Assembly (NCBI GenBank): GCA_001939145.1
Contig: LSRX01000259.1
Coordinates: forward strand, 442,837 to 506,836
DNA from: Symbiodinium microadriaticum
Lineage: Eukaryota; Sar; Dinophyceae; Suessiales; Symbiodiniaceae
DNA length: 64,000 bases
Direction of reading: 5' to 3'
The notes beneath the pieces are model-generated. The model saw nothing but the letters and a program-made list of their open reading frames with translations. It was not told where the DNA came from and made no database searches. Every line of letters starts with the position of its first letter. The first letter of the stretch is position 1. A program made the position numbers and the translations under genes. Shown one piece after another: positions 46,983 to 60,790 of the stretch.

Positions 46983-48856
46983 TGATAGCGCGCTCCCTGC
47001 CCCGACTTGTAAGGCAGCTGTAGGGTATCGACTCGCACTCTGGCACAGGGGAGGCACGGGGGTGTAGGGCCAAGGGTTCCAGCACGATTCTAGACCTGAG
47101 AATGATCGCAGCTAGGTCGTACTATGATCATGATATTGTTAGCTCAAAATGTAGCTCTAGCAATGCTGTAACGACAGGGACAGTGTTGACGACTAAGAGG
47201 GTAGTACACTCCATTATACTATAATAAGTGGGCATACGAATCAGTAGTACCAGCAGTAGCTGCGACGATTGCTATACAGTCGCTGCAGCTGCACATAAGT
47301 AGCGCTAGCAGGGTACGGGGTGCGCCCCAACTGCGGCAGGCTGCGGATGCCTCACGGCACGAAAAGAACACAGAAAGAGCCGCTCATCGCCCGGAAGGAT
47401 ACAAGAACAGCCAAGTACGCAAAACCATTGAGAATGCCTCAGAACTGCCAGCACGGCCCTGTGCCCGAAGATACCAAGTCAATTGGGAGACGCAGCACTG
47501 TCACACTGTCATACGTCTGGTCTATGCGATCGAAAGACCCCAGGGGAAACAACCGACCACAAGCGCGACTGCAGGCTTGTAGGACTGCCGCCGGCTCCGA
47601 CCCGACGGTTATCCGATGTTCGATGCGCTCCTACACTTACTTCTATTCAGCTTGCCACTCGATGGTGGTTGTTTGCCGTGAAGGTGGTGCGGACAAAGAT
47701 TGTGGAATTCCACGCCGATTGTGATGAATGACGGCATCGTGGACAATAGCAGAGCGGCATAGCGATGCTGAATCCTGAATCTTATGATGTTGTCCGATCG
47801 TGGTGCTGAGGGATGCCTAGAACATGCCAGACAACTGTATTGGCCGTACAACAGCGTGCAGTTTCAGTTCAGCGCCGAGCATTCTGATCAGGAACCCTCG
47901 GAATGCAGATTGTGTAACTAGTCACCCAATCATGAAGTCCGGGCAGTGGAAGCATAATATCCTCTACGATGAAGGGCAGTTGCCTCCATACATGCTCGTG
48001 CGGGCAGGGATAGGGACGTTTACCTCACATCTGCAGGGCAGCACGAAAGGAGAACTCATGTGCAAAAAACATTGATGAACCCCATCTGACCTGAAACATC
48101 AGATCGTCTGACTCCTACGACCTGGCCGACTGAATTGTTAACTCATGAGAAGCCATAGATATTATCAGAGCGATGTCTTTTGTTTATAATCTTGTGGAAG
48201 AGCCCGTCAAAAGTAAAGGTTGTGTCCACCTTAAAACCTCAAAACGGAATCATGCTGTCGCTGCATCTGTGAGCCACGACGTAGCTTTCCCGGCCCCTGG
48301 TTCAAGGAGTCTGTGAACCAGTCGTGAATTCGGAATTGCCTTGTGCAGCCTTTAGATTCAGATTCAGATAACTAAGAGGACAAAGGGGCAACGGGCTGGC
48401 ATCAGTCGGACTTTTCGTCCAAACTGCATGTGGCTTTGGCTGTGATTTCGCCATGCTGCCAGCCATCACTCTTTCGGGCCAAAGACCATCAAAGTGCAGG
48501 CAGTTTAAGGGTTTAGGGTTTCGGGGGCAGTCATTCTTAAGCGAAGCATGGGAAATCCTAGAGCTATATGCTGAGGATGTAGCGGGCTCTACTGCTACAT
48601 GATTCGGGCTTCTACTTATTCTTAAAGCTGATGGTTGTCGGGCTGTAGGTGCATACAGCCCCGAGACTGCCAGTCATATATGATGATATGCACGAGAACA
48701 TGAACTATTGTACAGGATAGGGCCGCCACAGGAACCTCAACAACAGACGGATAACACACCGTGTGGCCCGTGAACGTGGTTGAAACGTCCGGCCCGAGTC
48801 TGTCCAATCCCACGCAAAAAAATGCTATTCCAAATAAAAAGGCTCGACCCGCATGC

Positions 48857-48895
<39 letters not shown>

Positions 48896-48900
48896 GTGTG
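48857..48900. repeat. (AT)n(GT)n microsatellite
   Basis: AT run followed by GT run. Confidence 0.95.
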
Positions 48901-49349
48901 TGTGACATGTGAAAGACTTCAAGCTTGGAGTGGAAAACGGCACCCACACCTTCCAACCTGAGACTCGCCTGAGACATACCTGCACCGGTCGGCCCGGCCC
49001 TAGATCAATGCCCACAGCGTTGCTCTGTCAACGGCAAGAAACTCTGACATGATAGAGGGGGTGAGGCGCACTGAAAAGAAATGCAAAGATTACTCTGATG
49101 GCTGGAATTCTGTGGCTGCTTCTTCTGGCATCAGATGCCGATTCATCTGTTGGCCACTGCAAGATCTGGCATGACTTCGGTTTAGGCTTCATGGTGGAGG
49201 GTTATCATGGTCCGTCCCGTATGAAGTTTAATGACTCGAATTCCCGGGAGTGCGGACCTTTGGATGCAAAGCTTCGTGTTGTAAGTAGCAGCGGCGCGCT
49301 TGAGAATTGTAGTTCTGCAGGTCGGGCTTCAGTTCTCGGGGTGGGTTTG

Positions 49350-49415
49350 CTTCAGGGTTTAGGGTTTAGGGGTTTAGGGGTTTAGGGTTTATAGGGGGTT
49401 AGGGTTTAGGGTGGA
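49350..49415. repeat. TTTAGGG tract
   Basis: About eight TTTAGGG or TTTAGGGG units with no CCCTAAA partner nearby. Confidence 0.85.
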
Positions 49416-51083
49416 CGACTTGCTCGGGCTGCTTGAGAGCAAGGTGGATTGACAAAGGGTCTGGGATTGATGACGGTCGTGGGTTAAAAACTTCTAGATT
49501 CCATTTCCGGGTTTGCTGTTGTGTTTTGATGGCTACATACTGGAAGGCCCGACTGAAACTTAACGGCCCTGGGTCACGATTGCAAAACCACGGTCGTTGA
49601 GGCAAACAAGCCTGAACCATAAGCCGGACACCCTGAATCTCAATTCAATCCCTCAAGGGAGCCCCACCCCACTGGGAGAGGTCAAGCCTCGATGGCAGTA
49701 CCAATACCACTGCAACATAGAGCATTCAATTTACCGGGAGCCCAAGACTCTCGCAATTCAGGCTGCCAAGACATCGCCAAGGCTTAAGTCTTGGGGCAAA
49801 TTGAGGATTTCGACTCAAGTTGGTTTCGGACCTGGCATTCACAGTTTAGCAGGTCTTGCAAGCTTGTGAATTGTCACCCTGATTGTTATTCGGGAGCCAT
49901 ATTAATATGAAATCATGCTCTCTGTAGGGGCTGCATAACCAAGACTCGGGGTCCTGAATCCTATGCCTACTTCTTAAGCGTCCTTAGAACCATAAGAGAA
50001 CGATATGTTCAAACAATCCGTCGGAGTTTGATATTAACCAGAAAGTTATGATAGCAGCCCTTGAAGCGAGGTCCCGGTCTCCCTGCAGGTAAACTACGGC
50101 GCGATGGTTTCCGGGTCCTTGCTCTTCTCCACGCATTTATCTAGATCCTGGTTTCCGAAGCAACCCGAGTACCAGCACCCTAATGGTAGGTGTTTAGGGT
50201 CTACGGGGCTAAGTATGCTTAAAACAAGTATCGAAGCCAGCATCTTATGACGGCTCTTATAGAAAGCACACATCCAAGACAACAAAACAAAACAGAAGAA
50301 AGCTCCCCCCCCCCGAAGAACAGAAGCTGGTGCAGACTCGAAGCTAGGAGCCCATGCTTGATTGCACCCAGCGTGAGACTGTGACATCCCTTCAATTCCT
50401 GCTCTTATTCGGTACTAGTCAGATCCTGTCGGGCTTACCCTAAACTGCCAGAACCTCCCCGTGTGTGGAGTCTTTGTCGTATCTTGCAGGACCCTACCAA
50501 CAACAATGTCGGTTGTTTCGCTTCGAGGTGGGACTGCTTTCCTTGCGACCTTGTGCTACAGACTACATGACACATCTGTCTCTCTCGGATGAGGATGAGG
50601 GTTAAAGGCTGGTGACCCTTTTTGAACAGGGACTGCAATGCACCAAGCCCTGAAAAGGTTGGTGACCTGAACCCTTAGATCGTCAATGTCAGCAGAAGAG
50701 ACAAGGGGTCGAAACCGTGCAGGCAGATGCCCTCACGCACGGCGCCGAAGGTAGCCTGGGCTCCTGGGTGCCTAAGGAAATTTGGCATTTGCTAGGGAGT
50801 TCAGCTTTTTTTAGGGTTCAGGGTTTGCAAAACCCTACCTTGCTACGGAACGGTGTAAAACAAAAGCCATGATAATGAACCCTAAACAGTTAGGAATCTT
50901 GGGGACACAGGTAGTGTATGTGGTGATGGCTTCAGCCTCGGAATACTGAACCCTGAACTCTAAACTGGTCGCAACTAGACCAGGAGCCCAAGAGATGTAC
51001 GTGATGTCTACATGGCTGACATCTTCGGAAACGGACGGGCTGAGCTCTAGTCACTAGTGGACTTGCGTCTGCCAGGCTCGAAC

Positions 51084-51084
<1 letters not shown>

Positions 51085-51117
<33 letters not shown>

Positions 51118-51190
51118 ATAGATAAACATATACATATATACGTATGTTTGTATATCTATATATATATATAGATGTATATGTATCTGTATG

Positions 51191-51224
<34 letters not shown>

Positions 51225-51400
51225 TGTATATATGTATGTATGTATGTAGGTAGGTAGGTAGGTAGGTAGGTAGGTANTATATTTTTTTTTATACATATAT
51301 ACGTATGTTTGTAGGTAGGTAGGTAGGTAGGTAGGTAGGTTTTTTTTTTGGTAGGTAGGTAGGTAGGTAGGTAGGTAGGTATGTATGTATATATATATAT
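51085..51400. repeat. (TATC)n, (GTAT)n and (GGTA)n microsatellites
   Basis: Successive tetranucleotide arrays, broken by the N at 51277 and by T9 runs. Confidence 0.95.
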
Positions 51401-53903
51401 TTTTTTTTACATACGGTGCATGTATCTGTATATGTATTGCACATGTGAACACATACATTTTTTTTTTTACACACATATATGTAAGTGTGTGTATGCATAT
51501 GTTTATGTACAAGCGCATTTTTTTTTTATCCTAGAATACGGCTGGAGGGGTGTTTGGGATGTGAGGCGTATTTCATCATTATGGCGGTGTTGCATGAGAT
51601 CTCCATGAGGATTCAGGTTATCACTGCTTGTGACCTTTTTTTTTTTTGATGGCTAATGGAGACGCAGAACAGACTCTGCCCGCCATCCGAAGGAACATCA
51701 GCGCAAAGAAAGAAGGCTCTGGCTTAGCGCTGCGTAGCCCGTTTTCACCCGATGGACACAGGACAAGAACTTTGGTCTCAGCACAAACTCGGAGGATCAA
51801 GGGACCCGAAGGACAAGGGGACTTAGCAATCGCATGTCCCCTGATCCTCGGATTAAGTCGAACCCTGCAATGGCAGTAACTGACAGACAACCCTAGGTCA
51901 AGCAACGTATGAACGAGGTGGCTCAGGGTGTGGAGCTCTGTGCGAACTGCAGCTCTCTATTCATGTTTACTCGAGCTCAAGCCCGCAAGCCACAGTCGTT
52001 GCATCGTCTCGCAGCCTTCTTATGCCAAGGGTGAACGCACCGTACTTTAGATTGCCTGTAGCAAGTTGGCCCGGATACTTTTGTACTCCAAGAGGTTCCT
52101 GATGTCAGAAACGCTGGGAGTTTGGTCAGCTTAGTGCTTAACCTTCGCATTGTTGCAGAGTGGTAGACCCCCAAGTGCCACAAGTTTGCTGCTCAGCTAG
52201 GGGTTTACGGCCCAGGGCTCCGAGCCTCAGGATCTTATCGAGAGGCCGAGGTACCTAATACAAGTGTTGAGTTAGTCCCCCACAAAGTGTCTGAAGCAAA
52301 AAGTTGAGCCGCCAGGGTTTCAGTAGGGTTCCCCCTTAAAGTGCCAATCATGCGGGCTTCAACATATTGCAAGACTGACTTAAATCCTAAATCCGAAAAA
52401 CCTTTTTTTTTCCAGACCCTAAACCCTAAACCCTAAATCCTAAACCCTAAATCCTATAAACTTTTTTTTTCTAAAACCCTAAATCCGAAAAACCCGAAAA
52501 GGGCCAGCTCGAAGTCAGAGTTTTTTTTTGCTTTTCTCGGAGCCTTGGGGGCTCTCAGGGCGCCCCAGGGTCTCCCGGATCTGCTCGGGTACCTGGGCCA
52601 CGGCTGTAGGGCTTAAGCTCAAGGCGTTATAGGGTGTAGTGAGGCGGCGTAGGGTGCATTTTGAGCTTTCAGGGTCTAGTTTTTGAGGAGTTGAAGGCGC
52701 AAGGCTATGCATTTCGGGGTTGAGACTTGGACTTGTCGGAGTTCCGGGTCGGCACCGCATTTCTTAAGCTTGAGTTGAAGAGAGCGAGGAGTCGTTTGGT
52801 CTAGGAGCGAAGAGATTTTTTTTTGGTTGGATAGTTGGTGTTCTTGGGATTTCGGGTTTAGGGATCAGGGTTGGTTTTTTTTTTTTCGGGCTTCTGCTCT
52901 CGAGCATAGCCTCACTGACCAACTTGTTGGCGCTTTTTTTTTTTGGGTTTCGGTCTAGGGCCTAGGGTGCGTGACGCACTTAGCATTGAGGGTTGGGGCT
53001 AAAGGTTCTTGGGACGGACATGGGGTGTAAGCAGTAGGGATAATAGGACCATTTTTTTTTTATAAATCGTAGGAGAGGACACTCCAGAGTTGAAGTTTCG
53101 AGTTCACCATTAGGGCTTAGGGCTGGCCACTCAGTTTCAGGCCGAGACCGGTCAAGTTAACTTCCAAAACCCTGAAGTCGACCTTTCCCCCCCACACACC
53201 CCTCGAAGCCCAGAACTCCACATGAGTCAATGGCCTTCTCCATGTAGTCGAACACCGTGTGCCCATGACCTTCGCATTGATCAGCTGCGCCATATGCTTT
53301 ACACAGCGACTAAACTGCCTAAATCTGGAGACTCCAGCTCTTGTCGTTTTTTTTTTGTCAGCTTTCCGAAGGCTGTAGATAGTACTTAGAGACTCCGACA
53401 TCCATTTTTTTTTTTTCAGGGCTTTGGGGTTTTGGGGTGTAGGAGTACGGATCTTGGGTTGTGGTTTTTTTTTCAGGCCTTTAGGTTTTTGGGTTTTCGG
53501 GTCCAGGGTTTTAGGGTATGGGTTTTTTTTTTGCTTTCTGGGCATAGGTTCAGGCTATTTCAGGTTCTTCCCGTGCTGAAAGTTTTTTTTTCAAGGATTC
53601 TAAGAGAAGGGTCTGGGAATTCGGTTTAAATGCTCTAGGATGGGCAGCGGAGACGGCAAAGTTTGCAAGGCATCTCATACTGCAGACCATGTCGCTAAAA
53701 GCTATTGCGACGATCACTTCTACTACTGCTAATGATCCCACAGTATGTTGATCAGCGAGTGCTCTCAGCAAGCCTCAGTATGCTGTTCCCCACAGGCTTC
53801 TAAGCGGCTTCTAAATCCTCGCAGCCTAGGACTCTGTCAGAAACTCCTTTAACCCTCTCAGTGGAACAGAACTGCAGATCCTAGCGAACCCATTTCAGCT
53901 AAC

Positions 53904-53991
53904 ATGGGGGCCTTACTTTTTAGTAGAGTGTTCTGGGGGCAACTATACTATACTTACAATCAAGAACCCCAAAATAGTATTCGTAATACCC
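53904..53991. mobile_element. MITE-family element
   Basis: GGGGGCCTTACTTTTTAGTA at the left and CCCCAAAATAGTATTCGTAA at the right. The right end matches other family members when inverted. It lies inside the T9-lattice region. Confidence 0.6.
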
Positions 53992-54520
53992 AACCCTTGA
54001 GCACACCATGCCGCTGACATTAATCCAAGCCGCTGTCCCGCTGTAAGGGGTTGGCGCCGAAGTAGAGCAGAAGGCCTAGGGTTCGGGGTTTTCCCTCGGC
54101 CTTAAAAGGAAGCATGCTTGAAGCATCAGGGTGCGTGGTATACTATAACTAGAGATACAAGGTTCTACTTCCAAAGCCTCATCTTTCTAGTATCCGTGTT
54201 CAACTCTGCCTGCTTGCTAAGCCCGTAGACCTTGAAATCCTAAAGGGTGCCCAGAGCCCGAGCGAGGGGCGTCTTCCTAAACCGGGTTCGACTCTCGCTC
54301 CCGCACTCACCTGGAAACGGGTTTAGGGTTTAAGGTTCCGAAACTCTAATTTTTTTTTGTTTAGGGTTGTAAGTATCTGTGGGACAGGTCGGGCTGCAGC
54401 GGAAAGGACCTTGGTGTTAGGGTGTAGGGTTTCTGCTCGGTAGGCTTCAAAGCAGACCTCTTCACATTCCTTATGACGCTTTTGGGGCGTAGAGTCTTGC
54501 AGCTGATGGGTTTAACTACG

Positions 54521-54616
54521 GTTGATGATATAAATCCTGTATTACCTTAAGGACCCTTGACTATGGGAATTATGGTAGATTCCTTCTTGTGGGTAATGCA
54601 GGATTTCTATCATCAA
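54521..54616. mobile_element. MITE-like element, 25-bp inverted repeat
   Basis: Left GTTGATGATATAAATCCTGT and right the inverse of TTGATGATAGAAATCCTGCA, with a few mismatches. Lies inside the T9-lattice region, but neither arm is overwritten. Confidence 0.6.
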
Positions 54617-57197
54617 GCGTAGTGATAAGCCCTAAACCCTAAACTTTTTTTTTACCTCATCAACCGTATGTGCTGTTTCAGGGATATAGGAAGGGGATGG
54701 CACCTGAGCCCTGAACTCATCGCCTAAGGTTTCGTCTCCTGCCGGCCCGCGCTTGGGGGGGTAGATGGAGTCAAAACCTTCACAGCCCGGAGAGTTCTTC
54801 AGGCATATTAGGGTTTAGGAATTTTTTTTTTCGAGGCTTTAGGGGTTTAGGGTTCCGGGTGGGCACCGTACTAGACTGCTTTTTTTTTTTAGTCTAGTGC
54901 CTGACCTGTGCCCCAAACAATCAAACTTAAATCCCTCAGCCGAGTCTGACTCTTTCCCTCTCTCTCTCTTTCACTCTCTTTGGCTTCTGTCTTTCACATT
55001 TTTTTTTCAGTTGGCTCTTCGGGCTTGAAGTGAAGCCGACGCTGAGCCAGCTGCGCACCATGTGCCAGTCTCTCTCCTGCTCGGCTCAAGCATTTCGAAA
55101 CAAGGCGTTCGGGCCTTTGCTTCGTACTTCAGAGTTGACAGATTTCGTTGCTTCAAGATTTTTGATGGACGTTTCTGGCTCTGTCTTGCGCGAAGGTTAC
55201 CGTCTCGTGACTCGAGGACCTTCGGATGCCGTGTCCGTTGTACAAAAGCGGCTGTGTCTAAATTAAACTTCAAGTGAAACCTAAGTCCAAATCGTTCCTT
55301 CTGCAGCAATCATACAGCCCCATGGTCTCTTAGAGTGCCTAGCCCCTGATGCCTTCACCAGATAATATGATGCCCCTTGGAGGAGGTACTTTGGCTTCAT
55401 GGGAAACCTAGCATGCCGAAACCCCAGAGCAGCGCAATCTACAGTCAGAATCCTGTCAACTTGAAACCCATTTTTTTTTTCAAGCATGCTTCACATCACC
55501 AAGAAGCCACACACGGTAGTCGAGTAGGTTTTTTTTTTACCTCAAAAGGTTGATCTGTAGAGAAAGGACAAGGAATAAGAGCAGCAACGGGCTATCCAGA
55601 GCTCGAAGCCATGCTGTGCTCCTACACCCTGAGCAAACATCACCTGCTTGGGATGTATGCACAAAGCCAATGCCGGGTGCCGGATATCCGAAACGGCTGG
55701 AGCTGACCGACGTGAGAGGCAGGCCATCTCCCGAAATCTCTTATTATCTTCCTGCTGATAACAGGCGATGTGCTGATTGTGTGACTGCGCCAACGACGAC
55801 GCGGGTGATGATGATTGTGGTGATGCTGACCAGGTGGTGATGATGATGATGACGATGGTCTCGTCGTCCACGATGCAGTTGTCTTTTTTTTTAGGCCATG
55901 GCACAAGAAACAACACCGGAAAATCTCCCAACTTGAGACACTTCCGCACACCGTGCCCCGAGACCCATACTGCACGCAACGGTTTTCAAAAGAGAGTATT
56001 CCCTAAACGCGAGCACGAACATGAGTTCACAAGAAAGTTCAATTGTTGCGGGTCTCTGACTTTTTTTTTTACACTCTGCAGCCTCAGAAAGCGTCGCAAA
56101 GCCCTTGCCCCCCCCCCTCTTTTTTTTTGCGGCGAGATGCAGCGGATACGTGCAACACAGCCCAAATGCGGACCTCCATTTTTTTTTCACTCACAACAGA
56201 TGGACTCAGAACTGCAGTGCGTTTCGCGGAATGTCATTATGTGCGATTACAGGAAAGCTGCTGAAAAAGACCAGAAATGACTGCGCTCTGCAGCGAACAC
56301 TGTTGGGCTTCATGGTCTGGGGCCTTGGTGAAGTTGTCCCTTATATGCCTGAACCACAGAACCTGCTAGCCTTGCTAAGGAGAATGTCAAAGGGCCACGC
56401 GATCCAAAACCTGCTGTTCAAGCACGAGCTGAGGCCGAGGGTGGCGACGGGGAACACGTTTGTAGGGTCGATGAATCGTGACATCCTAAACCCCAGTACT
56501 GGGCTCCTTAGCATTCAAAACGAACTGCATCTGAATCTCGACATGAAGTGAATTCTTGCTACATGCAGTCACGGAATCACGGAAGCAAACTTGCAAATAC
56601 ACCTTAAAGCCTCAAAGCAGATCTTACAGGTCGTCGATGACGAGCTTTCATTTTTTTTTAACCATATTGGATAAATAAACATGTAGATACATGCACATAA
56701 ACGTATACAGTATACAGATAGAGCTGTTCCTGCTTCAAACTTTCAACCTTGACACTCGCAATCTACGGAACAACAACCCTAAACCCTAAACTCCTGATCC
56801 CTAAATCGACGAAATTGTGCTCACAACCACCAGGATGGTCGGGATGAAGCGGCTCGAGGGCTACACATCCGGACACCCTGGTTTTGAGCCGGGAAGCCTA
56901 AGCTGAACCCTTAGATAGACACGTAGGGTTTGGACTCTCGCGACTCGAACGGTTTTAAATTCGGGCTTAGCGTAGTTTAAGTTTAATACCTTTGCATAAA
57001 TACAACAAGCTAAAATTCCTGGGGAGGAAGAAACGTGCCCAGCTCAACGAGATGGTTAACTCAGCCCTCCGCAAGCCTTTTGGCTGCGTTGACGTCAAAG
57101 TTGCGGAAGGGAAACTTGTGGTTTTTTTTTTGGGAGATTCAACCAAGAATCTCACGCTTGAATAAGCTTGACTGGTTCAAGTTTTTTTTTCAAGTAA

Positions 57198-57198
57198 T

Positions 57199-57239
<41 letters not shown>
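57198..57239. repeat. (AGC)n microsatellite
   Basis: About 13 AGC triplets ending at a T9 run. Confidence 0.95.
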
Positions 57240-60200
57240 TTTTTTTTTTGCAGGCTTCCTTCTTCACGTCATCTCACACCGACGACGGTCGAACAGCAGT
57301 TTTTTTTTACGAACGAGAACACCAGAAACTTCTCAACATGTCCTGCCACCGCCGCACCAACCCCCACCACCATGACCGTCATCACCCCGTCTCCCCTATG
57401 ACCTGCAGCATTAAGATTTTTTTTTTGGCTATGAGCAAGAATCGCAGCAGCAACACTTTTTTCATTCTTAGTAAACTGCGTTATGTTGCACTGAGCTCAA
57501 ACCAACCACAGGGTCCATGTAATCAAATACCATACGTATACTTTAACCTTAAAGTACCCTAAAACCTAAACAGGGCGAGTCGCTCCAAGAACTCTTTTTT
57601 TTTGGTCTTGGCCTCTCAAGCACCGTGAGGAACGGCTTCGGATTAGGGTTTAGTTTTTTTTTGTTTAGGGTTTCGGGCACTAAGAGGAACCCGGAGAGCC
57701 CAATACCTTTGATTTTTTTTTCTTTAACGGGGCTCGCTTAAGGGTACATGTCTGGGTACTATGATAGGGTTCCTGTCAGGAAGATACCTTAAACTTATAA
57801 GGTGGCTTAAGATTATAATGTAAGGTTTTAGGTCTACTCCTTAATTGAGGGTATTGGGCTCTCTGGGAAGTGAGGTGTTTCCTGGTTTAAGGCCCAGACG
57901 TAAGTAATATGAAAGGGACCTAAAGCGTACACAGATCTCAGAACTGTGATAGCCACAGCCACACAAAGAACACAAACGAGAACATGCTGTGACATACGTT
58001 CTGATCAGCTACATGCGCACCACAAGTGTCACAATGTTGCAAGCCCCGCAAACCTCCTCATTGCGCCTTCTGTACGTTGGACTGCTGTGCACGGAGCTTC
58101 TTTTCCGTGCGCTCCTGCTTTGCCTTTTTTTTTTTTAATTAGGCTTGTAGTATGAATCGACGATGCGGAACGTCTAAAAGGCCCTTTTTTTTTGGGGGAC
58201 GCGGGATTCAACATGATTCAAGGCGCCCTGTACAATGTGCACTTTTTTTTTTCAAGCCCTAAACCGTACTAGTGTAGGGACTCATCGAGACTCTGGCAAG
58301 TTTTTTTTTTTAGAACGGCGTGACTTCTTCTGTAGCCGTGTAGCTGTTGCTCCAGAAACAAGATCCCAGGTGCCAACAATATCCCTAAAGAGCTAAAGTT
58401 GACGTCCAGGAGCTTTTCACGCGGCAATGTGACTACATAGAAAAGTGCCGGTGGAAGATCTCAAGTAAATCTGACGCAACAGCCACCTTCACTCACGCGC
58501 ACTATTCTTCTGACCCCAGAGATCCCAACAAACATCGAGGCTTCAAGAAGACAGTCGACAAGAGAAGCATGCAAATGCCAGCAGGAGCCAACCTCCAAAG
58601 CACAAAATTCTCGGAGCAGCGTCTGTCTGGCTCACAAGGCGGTAGATCCTACACCCTGGACAAGAATTCAAATCAAAACCTAAACCTCAAAATCCCAAGA
58701 ATACACCCTAAACCCACAAGCCCTCACCCTGAGAATCCTAAACCCCTTGTTCAGCATGGGCTTGATACCCCGAAACCCTGAAGAAAAACACGCCGAAACA
58801 TGACGAGGAGCAGCTCGAGTGGCCTTCGAGCGTTCCACTTGCTCCAGTGTGCACGGCACTACTGCATCCTTCCAGGAACTCAACAGAATTTGAAAGGCTT
58901 AGGGTGCAGGGGCTCAGGTTTCAGGGTCTATAGGGTGTCCTAGTCCTAGTCGCACTCTTACAGGGTTCTTCGTCATTAGATTCTTAGAGGGCTTCGACTT
59001 TGCTCTTTTCAAGAATTTTCTTCTGTGTTGTGAAAAGGCTTTTTATGTTGCAGCTTTCATTCGGTCTCTTTTTTTTTTAGTTTCCTTTAAGATTAAAGTT
59101 TCTATATGGGTAGTTCTCGAAATTGGGGTTTTTTTTTGGTCCTCAATGTAGTACGGCACCCTTACACAAAAGGGCCCTAAAAAGGATTTTTTTTTTTTTA
59201 GAGGACTAAACCATGTTTTGGTCAAAGCTTTGTGGCGACCTGCTTCTTTTTTTTTCTCCCTCGTCGGTCTAGGGAACAGTGCTCGGGGTTAAGGGTTTAG
59301 GTCTTTGGGTTTAGGGTGTCCTACTCCACCCTCAAGTTCAGAACACTCGAGAAACAACTCCTAATGGATGGAGACTCTTACACAGCACGTATGAGTACGG
59401 CTTGGCAAAGAAAACCTTGAACCGACGGTTCAGTTCTCGCCAAGGGAAAAAGCCTCAACGTTTCCTGCACACCGCAGTCGTAGAGCACTGTACATGGCAC
59501 AAACCGTGAACTGATCTTCAACTAGCAAAAAGCAAGCAGAAAGCAAGAGGATGCAAATGCGGCTTGCACGTGTAAGGCAAGCATGGGCAGTAAATTCAGC
59601 CAAAAACATGCCTCCCTCGGGCAGCGCATTCGTACGTTGACTGCGGCAGCGATATGGTTCAGGTAAATGAATCACTCGATGCTTGAGGTTTTCCTCCCGC
59701 AGAGTTAGGAAGCAAAGCCTAAACCCGTGTTTAGTGTGCCACAGGTCCTCCGCCGCAATCTTGCAGCGCCCACCAACTTGCCTCGACTGTCCCACTGAGG
59801 GTTCAGGTCTGGGCTAACCTTGGAAGGTATCGCGCCAAGCCCTCTCACACATTACCCCAAACCACAGAACCCTCTGGTTACAAGACAACCCAACTCGAAA
59901 CAATTGGAGGGTAGATCCGCAGCCAAGCGAACAGCTAAAACGTTAGGTGTCCTTCACACTCCGCCGAAAACTGCATCACGGTAATGCCCTGGCCCCTCCA
60001 GAAGAACAAATCCAGGCCATCAACCAAACATGCAACTTTCACGTTCAAGGTGCTGGAACACAGGGTTCGACAGCGACATCCCGAGTTGCTGCAGCTTCCC
60101 GACTAAAGAGAGAAGCTTGTGCAACTGGTGTTGAGCCGAAATGCGAGGTGTGTATGAGATGTGTAGGAGATTTTGAGAATTAGGGTTAGATTTTTTTTTC

Positions 60201-60419
60201 ATGTACATATCTTTGCGTGTCTTACATAAACAAATAAGTAAATAAATGTTTTTTTTTTTATATAGATATGTAAGTAAAAGTTAGTACAAATGTGTATGTG
60301 TATATATATTTTTTTTTACTTATGAATGTCAGGTTTGTTGTTGTCCTTATGTGTTGCCAATTGCCTGTTTTTTTTTCCAATTCGGGTTTGGGCATACACA
60401 CCTATGCATATATGTGTAG

Positions 60420-60486
60420 TGTCTATATCTATATATATATATATATATATACAGGTATACATGTACATAAATAGGAAAATAAATAA

Positions 60487-60518
<32 letters not shown>

Positions 60519-60620
60519 GTATATTATGTATGTTTAGGTATATAAATATGTAGGTATGTATGTATGTATGTATGTATGTATGCATGTGTATGCATGCGCA
60601 TGCATGTGTATATGTATGTG

Positions 60621-60652
<32 letters not shown>

Positions 60653-60790
60653 CGTACGTACGTACGTACGTACGTATGTATGTATGTATGTATGTGTGTG
60701 TGTGTATGTACATGGGTATATATAAATGTGTGTGTAGACTTGTATATATATATATACACATTTATGTGCATATGTATACACACATATGTT
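60420..60790. repeat. (TA)n, (GTAT)n and (GTAC)n microsatellites
   Basis: Alternating tetranucleotide arrays including CGTACGTA; explains the long Tyr/Cys/Val frames. Confidence 0.95.

Larger units (their letters stand above)
46990..51080. other. No firm gene
   Basis: Open frames at 47320-47731 (+), one ending RTKIVEFHADCDE, could be an exon but show no family motif. The remainder is unique sequence with one TTTAGGG tract. Confidence 0.4.
51282..60376. repeat. T9 runs on an exact 59-nt lattice (probable artefact)
   Basis: About 50 runs of nine T or more (longer only where native T adjoins) start at positions 51282 + 59k, from k=0 to k=154, with no drift. Examples: 52403, 52816, 53347, 54350, 55471, 56061, 57595, 58185, 59129, 60191, 60368. 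Nodes without T9 show ordinary sequence. At 51340 the run sits in a GGTA array whose phase is kept across the T9, so nine bases were replaced, not inserted. The block starts 5 bases after the N at 51277. Genes here cannot be read reliably. Confidence 0.95.

Noticed and set aside
54230..54310. tRNA gene suggested by a B-box-like word
   Set aside because: The 5' sequence cannot pair with the 3' end and no cloverleaf forms.
57035..57562. 175-codon plus-strand frame
   Set aside because: Held open by T9 blocks and an (AGC)n run.
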